From NCBI GenBank assembly GCA_045837725.1, contig JBEWZL010000056.1, positions 476,378 through 540,377 on the forward strand: DNA of 64,000 nucleotides. The letters run 5' to 3'. Below are positions 46,201 to 58,350 of this stretch, one piece after another. Position 1 is the first letter of the stretch. Every line of letters starts with the position of its first letter. The position numbers and the translations under genes are program-made. Source of the DNA: Vermamoeba vermiformis (lineage: Eukaryota; Tubulinea; Echinamoebida). The notes below the pieces were generated by a model that was not told the origin of the DNA, searched no databases, and saw only the letters and a list, made by a program, of their open reading frames with translations.

Positions 46201-49200
46201 ATCTTTCTTTGACGACGCTTCAAAGAAGGCACTCGTTATTCTCTTGGACATGACTAGATCAACGACTACAATGATCAACTACCTTCGTCATCAAATTGAC
46301 AGCTATTCTACCGCGCACAGCGACCGTTTGGTAGTCTTGATCATGCACTTCCCGCCTGAACTCAACTTCATCTCAAAGCCAATTCACCAAGTTATCTATT
46401 TGAATGATTGGGATTACATGTATATTGACTCCCTTGGTGCGAAGAGCGAAGAAATTTCCGACGATGCAGATCCGTTGGAGATCGATGCTAGAACTTGGAT
46501 TGCACTTGGTTACGGCCTTAAGATATCCAAAGTCACACCGTCTTCGATCAAAAACGCCTTCAAGAAAGCGTTCTTCACTCAAGTGAACAAGTTCATGGCA
46601 CGCTGGAACGGACGCGGTAGCACACCTGCCTACATACCTGCCGCCCGCAACAAGATCTTGAAAGACTTTATGGATGCCAATCCTCATTTGTACGAAGAGG
46701 TTTTAATGCAGTTCTCTCGCAGCTGGAGTGACTCGTTGCTATCCGTTGTCGTATCCGACATCAGCGAAGCCATTCAAAAGGGCTCTGTTGTTGACAGTTT
46801 TGCAAGCGTTGTCTTGTCTTCGCTGCAATTCTTGTTGGCTCCTTTTGCTCTTGGATTCCTTCGCCGTTTGTATGGCAACGGTAACTTCGATGCAGTTCAG
46901 AATGCGTTGAAGACCGGATCCGAAGACTGCAAGCAGCTCATCATGCTGGCTGTTAAAGCAATCAAAGTGCCGAAACTGAAGACAGTGCTTCAGCAGAATT
47001 CTGTCAGCGAAGAGCTTCTCACGATCGATTCAACATTCCTCAAACGCCCTTCGTTGCCGTACTACGACTTCATCTACGATATGTTGACTGAAGCTTATCG
47101 CAAAGTGAGATCTCAATCCGCTTCCAACAAGAGCTTACGCACTCGAGTTCTCGATTACATTCAAGACAACGTTGCACTCAAAGAGCTGGTTCAACACATT
47201 GACAAGAGCGAGGAGTTGAAAGACAAGTTCATCATGTGTTTTGTTCAACGCACTCTTGGCTTCGACAAACTTCGTCCCAGTCTGCAAGAAGTTTGCAAGC
47301 TCGTCATTCAGAAGCTCGTCAACAGTCCTCGAGTTGTTGATTTGCTTTTCGTGAAGCTCACTCACGAAGACAAGTTTACGGTGTTGAACTCTTGTTTGAT
47401 GCCATTACAAGCACTTGGTTCTGATGATTTGGACAACATACTCGTTGAAAGATTGCAAGAGGCTTTCCACTTGAACGCTCAGGTACGAAATACTTTCACG
47501 TGCTTTGAACTTGAACTAACATTTGTTCAGAATCTAAGCATTGCAGAAGTTGCACCGTTAATCGACATCGTGATTAGCAAAGCTACTGTTGATATTCTTT
47601 GGGAGACGTTGAATGCTATTGGAGGTGATCGTGATCAATTGAACGAGTGGCAGAAGGCGTTCGGTCTGCTCTTTGACCGTTACCCTTCGCACTTCCATCT
47701 CCCATCAGCTGAGCAAAGCCAAGCATGGAAGTACAGTACAATGGTGTCAGCACTGTTACTAAGTCATCAGTTTGCGGACGAGTGCCTTCCATTGTTCAAC
47801 TCATTCGAAGCAGTGGCCACAGCATGTCGTGTTGTTCCAAGCGATCAAGTCACTCTTCAACAAGCTCTCCAACAGAGCCACGCCCTGATGCAGCAATTGA
47901 ACATTGCACCATCCGAAGAAGTCGTGTACTTCGCTCAAAAGCTCTTGCACTCGCTGCTGATTCACGCATCAGCATCTTGCTACGGAAAGGCAAAGTACTT
48001 GATCGAAGAGTTCGTACGACTTTGCAATGGTAAGTACCTGAACAATTCAACCAATCAATACTAACCTAGAGTTAGATGGTGACGTGCCATTGTGGGCTGC
48101 GATCCCGTTCAGCTGGAAAGCGAACATGTTCAATTCGTTAATCGATGCAGCAACTCCCGCAGTCAAAGAAGAGATCGTTCAATATACTGCACACGTGCTG
48201 AAAGAGGCACTGCCACCTCAACACCAATTCAGCATCAACCCGTTGTCAAAGCAGTTGACTAATGAAGAGGCTGCTCTCATAAAAAAGCAACTCACACTAG
48301 AGACACCATTGAAACCGTTGGAATCGATGCTTTTCTTTACGTTGCTTCAGCAATCGAAGACTAGTACGAACAATCTTGGTGCTATTGCTGCAGAGTATGT
48401 CGAGTGCAACAACGCGTCAATCTTGGATCAGATTCACAGAGCAGTGTTGGCCACGAGACTGCTTCAGACTTTTGGCAATGACATTTCTACGGCTAATTCT
48501 GTCACGCAATTGGTCCAAAATTATCCAACGGTTCCAGTCTCTATCATCGACACAATCAAGAAAGTCATTGCTCAAGAAGTGACAGTTCTAAATCGAGAGG
48601 CTTACTTGATTCAATCAATTGCTAATGACGAGCGGTTGGTTGAGCTCGTGCGAGATCAGCCATTGCTTGAACGACTCGGAATGGCTTCTTGGTTTATGAA
48701 CGATGCAGTTGATGTCAGCGGTGGTCACTTGCCTTCATTCATCATTGACGAGCATTCACCTCTTCATCGCAAGTACCAACAGATGAAGCAGAGCATTGTC
48801 GCTGGCAGCGAAGAGCAGTTCTTGCAACTTCTCAATGAGAACACCGTCTTCGAGTCCAAAATGCTCCTTGTGCTCGTGACCTACTACGAGTTCTTCGTTC
48901 ACGGTCGAGCATGTGACTTCGTCAAAGCCAAGCTGGACACAATTCTCTCTCAACGACTGAACTTGGTGCCGAGAGAAGTATCAGCACTCCTGTTCATCAG
49001 CTTGGGTCCAAAGAACACTCCTGTCGAGTTCGATCCTGTGTTCTTGTTCACTGCACACGCACAACAACGCCCGCAAGTGTACGACTTGAAGTTAGCTCAC
49101 ATGCTCGTCAACATGCTTGCGATTGCCATGGGAACACCAACAGACTCCAATCACCTCTACATTCGAATGTTTGCTCCTGAGAAAATGCGAGGAACTTTCT

Positions 49201-52200
49201 GTCCTGGTTCAGATTCAAACAGAGGCAATCACGATTGCGGCTTCAAGTACGATGAGAAGACCGGCAAACTTACAAGTTCAAGTCAGCCACCTATCATGGG
49301 CGATCATGCTCTGAAAAGAATGGCTTTGAATACGACCACGTGGGGAGCTCTGTGCTGGAGTTGCATTGTAGACGAAGCCTCTGCGAATGTTGTGCTTGAT
49401 CCTGGTCTTCATTTGCTGAACTACGTTGACGTTGATGTTGGCGAGTTTGCTCAGTGGGCGAAGGCAAACACTATTCTCAGCCCGGCACAAAAAGCGCGAA
49501 GCTACATCTTCCGTCGCTTTGCAACGTTTTTCCAACTTCTCAGCACCAATCACGAAATTGCAGAGCAACAGATCCAACCGAACGTCTTCCTCAACGAAGT
49601 GTTAATTGAACTGATGAACGATGCTGTTAATCCTGCAAAGCCAACAGCATTGAAGTCCGTTTTTGCTAGCGCTCAAGAGGCAATTAACTACGAGGAACAT
49701 ATGAAAGGAATATTCAATCGAGTGCTGAACAACATTAAGGACCGTCAAGAAGTGTTCCAAGTGCAGCTCGTCAAGAGCAACAAGATATTTGCGTTGGCCC
49801 AAGGACTCAAGCGCAACTTGTGTGGATTTGGTCCTATCTTCTCATTCGACAAATTCACGACTGTCTTGGCGAACACTCAGGTCAATCAATACACGGACAT
49901 GATCTTAGAATTCATTCGCAACATGAACTCGCCTTCGTTGTTCACTTGCTTGCAGTACGCAACACAACTGATCACATTCTATCGCAACGTGAATGCACTG
50001 TTCAACAATCGATTGACGACAGAGGATGCATTGAAGCCGATCTCAGAGTGCATTCAAATCTTGCGTACTTACGAATCAGAAGACATTGTTAAGCAATTTG
50101 AGAACTCGTTCGCTGAGTTCAAGAAGAGTTGGGAGGAAATATCCTACCTCCTGATTACACTTGATCCCGAGGCATGTGCTGGCCAAGCCTTCGAATTGGA
50201 AGTGCCACAGATTGACGATGACACGCCGTTCATAGTGCTGATCTCTGACCCGAGCGATCCTCGCTGCATGGACTCAATTATCAAAGTGCTCACAACGCTG
50301 TTCAATCGGCAAGAGAAGCTGCTGTCAATGTGCGATGCTATTCTCCCTGACGCCCGTCCCGAGGCAGTGCCAGCTGAGTGGCTGCCATTGCACGCTGATC
50401 ATCAATTCATGTTGCTCAATAGCATCGATTTGGAGCACGTGAAACACGTCTGCGTGTCGCAGCTCACTCTGCCTGACAACGTCACTATTCACGTGCCCCA
50501 CAATGGCTTGTCATTCAACACACAACGCGTTGCTCTGTTCCTGATTCGCTTGCTTCAATCCAAGCCAATTATCAAGCTGGGCAATCTGAAGCAGCGATTC
50601 AGTTACAAGATCGGAGACACAGCTGACTTCTCTACCGTCGCTTCGCTTGGTCCTTCTAAACCGACTCCATCTCAACTGCCCGTTGTTGAGCTCGTGAGGG
50701 CTCAGATGGGCGTTAATCCAATTCAATACAAGGCGAATTCAATTCGTGACAAGAGCAGATTTGCTACTCCGCTAGAACTGACGGATCGCGTTCGTGTGAA
50801 ACAACTGTTGAGCACATTATCAGACGTGCAATTCAACAAGTTATGCGATCAGTTGGCAGCGATTCTGACGTGGATTATGTTGCCTTCTGTGAACGAGAAC
50901 AATCAACTGAACGGATTGCTGGTAGAAGCGAAGAACACGTTGCTTCATTCGCTGGCCAAAGAAGCGTTGCAGTTCGCCGACGAGGATCCTATTGGTCCAA
51001 TGAGCTTTGCAGCGTGTTACTTGAAGGAGATTGCCCTGCTCGTAGTTGACTTCCATAATCTCCGAGCCAAGCTGTTCCAGTACTCTCCTGACGTTGATGA
51101 AGAGCTCTCTGAAGCGGCGCAGACCAAGCTCAGCCATTTTGCCTCGACTTTGACTCATAAGAAGAAGTGGTTCGACAAGATCAAACAGTTGCTCGGAGAA
51201 TTGCAACAATCACGCGTAGCGAATTTGTTAGAAGCGAACATGCACAAGCCACTTCGAATCTTCATCAAGAAGGAGATGGCCGCTCATGGCTGGACCAACG
51301 AAGAAATCTCTGCAGTGTTGCCTGACGAAGTACAAGCACGAAATTTTGGTGCCTATCTGCGACACATGTACCGCTTGTGTGGCGAGTTGTCCTTCTCGTT
51401 CTCTGCTACCAAATCATCGGCAGCTGTGGTTGAGCAAGGAGTGTACGTGGAGCTCGTGCCTGATGGAATTATCACTGCTGAACCAGAAGGCAGCAATTAC
51501 GTTGAAGCACCTGACTATAGCAAGCTTGAGGAGGAAGCAGAGACGAGCGAGACACCGAACTTGATCACTGAGTTCAACGCACCAAATGTCAAGCCTCACA
51601 CTGTCGAAGTAGAGCAGCAATCGGCCAGTGAAACAGCCCTGGTAACTGGCACCCCACGAGATATTCCCAAGCTGATCAAGAACCTCGGCAACACGTGCTA
51701 CATGAGCTCTGTACTTCAAGTTATTACTGCGTTGTCGGAAATTTCTTCACAAGGCTTGATTACTCCTCTAACGCAACTTATTCATCATTTGTACGCCAGT
51801 GATTCCGACGACAGTTACTACCCTCGAAAGTTCCAATCAGAGTTCGCAGCAATGAAAAAAGCACACAAAAGGTTCAAGATTGGAGAGCAGCAAGATGCGC
51901 ACGAGTTCATGGTGCACTTGATCGACTCGCTGCCCAAGGCTTTCAACCAACTGTTCAAGATTGACTTGTCGTACACGATCACGTGTCAGCACTGCCAGCA
52001 CGAGGAAAAAGGAACAACCGAATTGTTTGACTTGCCTCTTGACATCAAGCCAACGGGTCCCAATCAGCTTCACGAAATGTTGAATGCGTTTATCAACGAG
52101 CCAGTCGATGAATGGTGCGTTACTGAACTCACGTTAGTTTGTTTAGTATTAACGTTGTTTATTAGGATTTGCACGAAGTGCCAGCAGAAGCACGAGCAAA

Positions 52201-53166
52201 ACATCAAGCACTACAGAATCATGAAGTTGCCACAAGTTTTGGTTCTGGTCTTCAAGCGGTTCAAAACGACAATGTTCTCACGCGAAAAGGATAGCACTGC
52301 CGTTGTCTTCCCAACGAAACACTTGAATTTGGGAGGTTTTGGCGATGACTTGACATCTTTGGACTTGTGCGGCTCAGTGGTACGTGCTCATTGACAAAAC
52401 AGCGCCTTGACATAACGCTACTATTGCTATCTAGGTCCACACTGGCAGTCTTAATGCTGGTCACTACTACAGCTATTTTATGCGCAACGAACAGTGGTAC
52501 GCAGCTGATGATTTGACTCAACGAATCAGACACATCTCGGTGCCGAGCAAATACGAATTGAATGGCTCGTACATTGTGTTCTATTCTGCTGCTCCTGTGG
52601 TACCTGCAGTGCACGTGCAAGTACGAAGTGAGGCAGGGCAAGAACAGCAGGCCCAGGAAAACACTGCCACCAACGTGACTAACGCAGTCGAGCCGTCGCA
52701 AGATTTGCAAGCGGAGTTACTTCCTGAGCTATCAACGGCTGTCCAATTGAATGAACTCCTCACCCAACTTGAGCAAGGAGCGATGCAGACCGATGCACCT
52801 CAAGTTACGCAACCAGCTGTGGAAGTCAAAGTAGTACCTGTTGTAGCAACATCGATGACGACCTCGGTGGTTGAAGCGAAATCTCCCGAGAGCGAGATCA
52901 AAATGACCAGCTCGCTTACCAGTTCAGCACCAGCACAGCCAAAGACGATCATTGTGCGAAAGTTAGGTGCGAAGAGAGGTGGTGCTGAAGTAGTCAATCC
53001 TCAATCGATTCAAGAGCTGTTAACTGTTGGCAGTGAATTGCTCGAGATTCATGCTGTCAAAGTGCGCAGAGTCAGAACTGAAGCTGAAATCCGTGACTTG
53101 AATGCGATCCAGCACGAAGAAGTTGTCTTCTTGACTACTGAAGAAGACGAAAAGGATTTTAACTAA
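37222..53166 (+). CDS. Giant RNF213/mysterin-like AAA+ protein fused to a USP deubiquitinase domain
   Basis: Thirteen exons (37222-37623, 37703-37796, 37832-37923, 38129-38418, 38473-38737, 38783-39589, 39639-39781, 39831-43380, 43436-47482, 47531-48029, 48076-52114, 52166-52379, 52435-53166) give 5,057 residues. Residues about 700-1040 (AALQDLIVAINVFV and a helical stalk) resemble the RNF213 region before the ATPase core. Walker A loops: GNPGEGKST (about 1297), KGDTGLGKT (about 1673), GPAGTSKT (about 2133); Walker B VVFIDEF and TVFLDEANLPDD, then NRILDAPKTNRAVVLQLPPS. Near residue 4595 a USP domain begins with Cys box NLGNTCYMSSVLQ, then GEQQDAHEFM, zinc-ribbon pairs CQHC and CTKC, and His box NAGHYYSYFM with WYAADD, so the catalytic triad looks intact. 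A beta-grasp-like domain ends the protein. No RING was found. Introns before 38129 are approximate (one modelled at only 35 bases). Confidence 0.88.
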
Positions 53167-53207
53167 TTGTCACTACTGCACCAATAAATATGACTATTTG
53201 ATCAATT

Positions 53208-54498
53208 TTAATCTCTTTGCTTCTCCGCACGCAAAGCTCTTAATTCACAATTCTTCATTATGGCCATTACTTCCTTCTCACAGTTAGTAAAAAAAGTGAC
53301 GAGGAAATTCATAAATGCACGAAGGTCATTGACGTTCATAATGTCGAAGCCATCTCCCGAGGGTGAGTCATACTCTTGAATGACAAATTTCTTGACGTCA
53401 CCAACTGGTGTTGCTCCGTGGACTACCGTGTCGATATAATATTCAGGAATTTCTGCTCGATAGATGCGGATCTTTGTTCCCGCAACCTTGATCGCTGTTG
53501 CAATAAATATGCCATTATCCCTGACTGAAAATAACGTCAATAAGCATTCACAAGTTTGATCGTTATATTTTGCTTACTTTGTTTAGGGAATTCAATTGTT
53601 CTATTCATATAGCGAACGCGCGTCCATTCGTTGTAATTAAGTGTCGCTTGAACGAGCATTTGTGCCACCATTGGTCCATGTAGTTCTCGAGAGTGTGTAC
53701 CTTGGTGGTCCTTGACTACAAAGGCTACCAATGGTTTCATCGGCATTTCACTGATTTGTGTAGGACTTTGCATGTCGTTTTTTGACGTCTTCATGTACGC
53801 ATCCAGATGGATGGCAAAGTCATAGACTGCAACAAGACTAGAATCCCTGAACTGTATTTCCGCTCTGTGTTTTGGCCTGCAAAACATAAATTAATGATTA
53901 TGATAAATATCAATGACTTACTTTAAGTGCACGAATTTACAATTACTCGTGGACATCTTGAGCAGCAAAGCCATCAGCGAATCCACCTTAACTTCTGTTG
54001 TGGTGGTATCGTGATCACGAGCGATAGAATTAATGAGCGCTAAAGCATCCTGCAATAACTTGTCCGTAGGTTGGATATCCTGGTAAAGTTTAATTTCTTT
54101 GTATCCTCGATGGACCCTTTGCTCCGCTTACCTCTTGACCCTGAACACTCTTTTTTGCATTAGTTTTCAGAAATAAATCTAGAATATTCTCTTGGCATAC
54201 CTTGCTGTAGTATTCTACTTTTCCAGCTTTTTGCAAAGTATTAAATATGTCATAAGCGATGGAGTTTTTGGGAGCCTGCAAGTCTTCGGTTAGTAAATAA
54301 TGTAATTAATTTCATATTAATTACTTGTGCCAAACGAAGCAAACGGGATTCATAGGTGATAGCGTCAGCGGCAGAATAAGCGTCTGTCTTTTTTCGCTTT
54401 TGCAACAAAGTCTGTCCGTTTGTTCGGCGAAACGGAGACGTGGCACCCTTTAAAATATTACTTGCTGGACTACTAATAGTCTTGAGCAAACGAAACAT
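53208..54498 (-). CDS. Hypothetical protein, possible organelle-targeting N-terminus
   Basis: About five exons from 54498 to 53208. The N-terminus MFRLLKTISSPASNILKG is basic, Ser-rich and without acidic residues, like a mitochondrial presequence. The body contains YDIFNTLQKAGKVEYYSKV, LINSIARDHDTTTTEVKVD, AIHLDAYMKTS, KPLVAFVVKDHQGTHSRELH, VAQMLVQATLNYNEW and GTKIRIYRAEIPEYYID. The pattern of a conserved Glu/Gln and Lys in beta strands followed by helices (LVAFVVKDHQG ... MVAQMLVQA) is reminiscent of restriction-endonuclease-fold proteins, but too weak to call. It lies 41 bases downstream of, and convergent with, the USP giant. Confidence 0.6.
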
Positions 54499-54735
54499 GA
54501 TGAGTTGTGGTATTTAGTTTCAGAAAAAATTTTCGGTTGCAAAGATCCCGCTTCAAAAAATAAGGGGTTATCCGCTTCTGGAAAAAGCTCAAATCCGGGC
54601 ACGCATACGAAAAAGCACTATTTATAGATTGATTACATAATAAAATGCTTATACTAACTCGAATAAAGGCATTTTTATAATTATGGGTTGGCGATACGTG
54701 CAACTGACTAGCCAAATGAAATCAATAAGTCAAGA

Positions 54736-56438
54736 TTAATACGAGTCGTCCAAATTATCGTTTAAGAACGGATGTTGAAGGCATTCTTCCGCACTCATGC
54801 GTTGATCTGGATCTAGTTTTAACATCTGTCGCAAAAGATCCACTTGAATATTTCATATTAGCTATAACCGTAAGATATATAATACATCTCTATATACGCA
54901 CCTCCTTCTTCTGTTGCTAATCCGCCCAACTCTCCTGTCTGGACTTTCTTAATTAACAATTCGCGCGTTTCCATGGATTTGATCCGGATGCCGTACATCT
55001 ATCAAAAAGTCATTAGGCTGTAATATTAATATATCACTATACCTTTTCAGCGCAGACAAGACCTGCTGAGAAAATGTCTAGTTTGTTCGTTTGAGGCTCG
55101 TCGAAAATTCTTTCGGGGGAAAAATACACGGTCGTGCCACCATGAATATAACGGCAAGTTTGCTCGGGCCAAACTTCCGATGTAAACTATATATAGACAT
55201 CAAAGCGTAAGTCAAACTATAACATAATAAATGTGCATTATTGACTTACGCCAAAATCGATCAGTTTGATCTCGTTCGTTTTTGGATCTACCATTACATT
55301 GTCATGCTTAACATCGCCGTGAATATAATGTTGAAGGTGCATGTTTTCCAAAGCCTAAATATAGCACGTTAATATAATTATTACAATGTCTTTTCATACC
55401 TCTAAAAATCCTCGCATAAAGTGCTTCAACTCGTTCAGATCTGTGTAATCGGGAAGGGGCGATAATAACTCGAGCCATATTTGCACCTTGCCATTCAATC
55501 TGGTGTGCACATCGCGTACCTTCTTAACGATGCCATCCGCTTCAAGAGTAAAATTAAATCGAGAGTCAAATCAATTTCGAGACGAAGAATTTGAGCCAAA
55601 AAAAATTATCGTTATGCGTACCTGGAAGAATTCTTCTTAACATTCCCGCTTCGTGTAATCCCTTTGACACAGAATCGAATTCTTTGATTGCGATCTCCGT
55701 GCCTGCAATCTCATCAAAGCAGCGATAAACGCGCGTGTAGCGGCCCTAATATAAAGAATAAGCCAATAACGTTATTATAATGTTAGTACTGAGCAATACC
55801 GAGTAGATGAGGCCTTCCTTTTGTTGCAGTTGATTCTTGATTTTCTCGATACGTTTGGCCTCGTCGATCTGCTCTGCTGGCGGTGACTTCAGCGTCTGTC
55901 CAGGGTCGATTTTAAATCTCTTGCGGTCTGGACCTTCATCGTTGTCGTCATCGTGACGGTGGTAGGTCAAAACTTCGGTAGATATCACTAAATAAATAAT
56001 AGGTAAAGGTCTATATCCTTTGCATACTAACTTACATTTTTGGTTTCGCTTCGCGCCTTTTTGCGCATCCGATATTTTTGCTGTGGTACTTGGCGTCTTC
56101 GAATATGTTCTAATAGGAGCAGGCGGATATTTTTTGTTCTTAGCCTCGTTGCTAGCTTTTGGTTTCTTGGAGTCCGAATTTGAATCTGAATCCGATTTCG
56201 AATCCACTGCCGGAGGGAAGACAAGATTGTTTCCGTGTCTTTTATACGATTGAATATGCGCCAAATTATTATTTGCTAGGCAATTACGCAGGAGCTTCTG
56301 CAACTCTGCCTTCAGTTTGGGTTGTTGAAGATCAGGCTTTTGGATGCGGTAATACTCTAAAAATTGCCTTAATATTGGTACGGTCGTCTTATTATCTTCA
56401 ACCAGCTCGTCTATGGTGCGTTGTGGTGCCTTTGACAT
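54736..56438 (-). CDS. Protein kinase with an N-terminal SAP-like domain (non-RD kinase)
   Basis: About eight exons, from ATG 56438 to TAA 54736. Residues about 10-50 (TIDELVEDNKTT, LRQFLEYYRIQK, LKAELQKLL) look like a SAP helix-turn-helix that binds DNA or RNA. A Ser/Asp- and Lys-rich linker with RKRFKID follows, suggesting nuclear location. The kinase domain keeps IAIKEFD (ATP Lys), HEAGMLRRI (helix-C Glu), the catalytic loop YIHGDVKHDNVMV, KLIDFG, and the end LRQMLKLDPDQRMSAEECLQHPFL. HRD is HGD, so it is a non-RD kinase, but Asp, Lys and Asn are all present and activity is expected. The closest group cannot be told by eye; the subdomain XI block resembles CMGC and WEE/PEK-like kinases. 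Confidence 0.75.
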
Positions 56439-56494
56439 TTTCAAATACGATTAAGATTTTGCAGCTTGCGCGGGAATAGAAATTCAGCAATAAT

Positions 56495-57304
56495 TTATCG
56501 AGCTCTATAACCGAATCCTAACTCTTTCAATTCGTCTTCGGTCGCTTTTCTAAGTGATTTAATTAAGGGAATTAGTAATAAGAAACCTCATCAAGCGTTG
56601 TAACTTACGTGCCTTACGCGATCTGCATCTGGCCAACAACGGACCAATTAGAGTAGGCTTGAGCCAATTAAAGTCTTGAATGTCTTGCTTTTCATTATCC
56701 TTATCGTTGATCCAGAATTCTATAAACAATTGGTTAGATCCATCTACAACTCGCCAAGTTGTTTTCCAGTACGTACTTGAAAGTCACTTGATCTGCCTTC
56801 ATATTCGAAAGAATATGGTGCAAATCGAATGGCACTACAACGTTCAATAATAGGTCTGCTTGCACAGTCAAATAGAAATCGCATTCATGCGTCGTGTGGA
56901 TTCGAATCTGAAAAAAAAGATCGAGGTCAAAACTTCAGGTACTTCAAGTTAGTCCTATAATAATCAAATACGTACTTTTCTTGAAGCTACGTGGAATACA
57001 CAATGCTCGCATTTATCAATAAAGATGGATCCAGCGACCAGCCCAAAATAAAAACTAGCAATTTGTCGCGCTATTCTAACTGCATATGATCGCAAATATA
57101 CAGTGCTATTCATAATATTCATAAAGGTGAAATCGCTGCAATATCAAGAATTAGTCAGCAATGTAAGAAATTTCCAAACCGTTACGTACTCGTTTATGAT
57201 CTGATCTGAAATATCTTTAACAGTCTTTCCAATAATATCTACGCCATTGCTAGTCTTCCTCGCGTTGTTTCAAGTTCGCTTGAGATTGACGCCAGATCCA
57301 GCAT
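56495..57304 (-). CDS. TBCC-like: TBCC (tubulin-binding cofactor C/CAP-like) domain protein
   Basis: About six short exons: a 14-base first exon starting MLDLA (57304), then NGVDIIGKTVKDIS, then the beta-helix part. The segment GLVAGSIFIDKCEHCVFHVASRKIRIHTTHECDFYLTV follows the TBCC pattern GSVFI-x3-C-x2-C ... Q-x-R-x-H. The later IQDFNWL matches the conserved DFNWL block near the end of cofactor C. Total about 185 residues, so only the C-terminal domain of TBCC is present, without the N-terminal spectrin-like part. The domain stimulates GTP hydrolysis on tubulin or Arl-type GTPases. The arginine finger of cofactor C/RP2 (QxR) corresponds to SRKIRIH here, so Gln is replaced but Arg kept. The intron near 56715-56745 is short and approximate. 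Confidence 0.75.
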
Positions 57305-57735
57305 TGCCAAAGTCGATCTGAAAGTCCGTAAGCACCTTAATTAAAATTACGTTTATAAAATGATAATTATTTTCATCATATTTTCAAGCGTACAGTTCTC
57401 TACGGGACTCCAACAACGACCGATTTTAAAATCAATAATAATAATTTAGGCGCGAAAAAATTATTGCTTTCGACTATAACCGTTTTTCATATGGTCCTTA
57501 TAGCTCGTGTACGCAGAATAAAATTAATTAAATATTATTGGCGACATTACTAACTTACAATTACAATTGGCTTTTCGATCTTCACCTTGCGCCTGCTCTG
57601 CCGTTATACCATACGACGTGAAACAAATACAAGAAGTGAATAATGTACGTAACAATTTGTTTTGTGGTGCAGCAATTCAGCTCGATCTCGCAAGTCATTT
57701 CCAGCTCGAGCTGAAATTGTTGACACGAACACAAC
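57305..57735. other. Non-coding stretch upstream of the TBCC-like gene
   Basis: AT-rich sequence between divergent transcription units. A 68-codon open frame exists on each strand around 57570-57788 without gene-like features. No RNA gene was recognised. Confidence 0.35.
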
Positions 57736-57918
57736 ATGGCCACAACATGCCAAGAGAAAACGAAGCCTAAGCAAGTAGAGCTTCGCAAACTTAAGAAGGT
57801 ACGTGTAATTTAGCGGTATAAGGCAAGCGTAACATTTTTGGATTTAACTGTTACGGATCTCATTTAAAAATCAACCCTAATTTAATTAATTGTTATTATA
57901 TAATTACAGGCACCGTAA
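57736..57918 (+). CDS. Possible spliced micro-ORF or 5' remnant of a truncated gene
   Basis: ATG at 57736 opens 21 codons (MATTCQEKTKPKQVELRKLK and one more Lys) ending at a good GTACGT donor. A TTACAG acceptor at 57909 then gives two codons and a TAA. The basic 23-residue product is too short to classify. Because decayed pieces of a giant gene begin about 240 bases downstream, it may be the first exon of a gene whose remainder was lost. No other evidence supports expression. Confidence 0.22.
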
Positions 57919-58159
57919 AAACTAAGGATACCGATAAAAGGGCCAGGAAATTATTCTGACATTATGAATTTTTGGTGCGTGACCGAAATTTCTTTCCAAT
58001 GCTTCGGCCAAATACATCCACAAGCAAATAGAATGCGTTCCACAACGATAGAAAATATTTCTGCCATTCGATAAGAGATTTGAAAATGGATGCACCACGC
58101 CATAAAGGTAACAGTCATGCTAGCCTTATTGTTTATCTGATTCGTTAATTTGATGCATA

Positions 58160-58320
58160 AGAGTGTTAAAGACACTTCGTTGATCAATACACGGACATGA
58201 ACTAGAGTTCATTCGCAACATGAACTCGCGTAAGATGCATCGAAGCCAATTTCAGAGTGCCTTCAAATCTTGCGTACTTATAAATCATAAGACATCGTAA
58301 GTTCAACTCGTTTGCTGTTC
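58160..58320 (+). pseudogene. Relic of a third RNF213-like giant gene, internal piece
   Basis: The + strand reads ATCAATACACGGACATGAACT, then TTCATTCGCAACATGAACTC and TCAAATCTTGCGTACTTA. This is nearly identical to 49880-50110 in the USP giant (encoding QYTDMILEFIRNMNS and CIQILRTYESED) with the middle deleted and several substitutions. A stop interrupts the original frame. It lies directly beside the 3' end of the Crinkler/RHS-like gene on the other strand. Confidence 0.75.
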
Positions 58321-58350
58321 GACAATTGATGCACTCACACAATGTTTTAT

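Noticed and set aside
12197-57215. AGATCTGA/GATCTGAT string recurring in introns and intergenic DNA
   Set aside because: Occurrences are irregular in spacing and orientation, and GATC-containing words are also common in coding parts, so a repeat element or regulatory site cannot be supported by eye.
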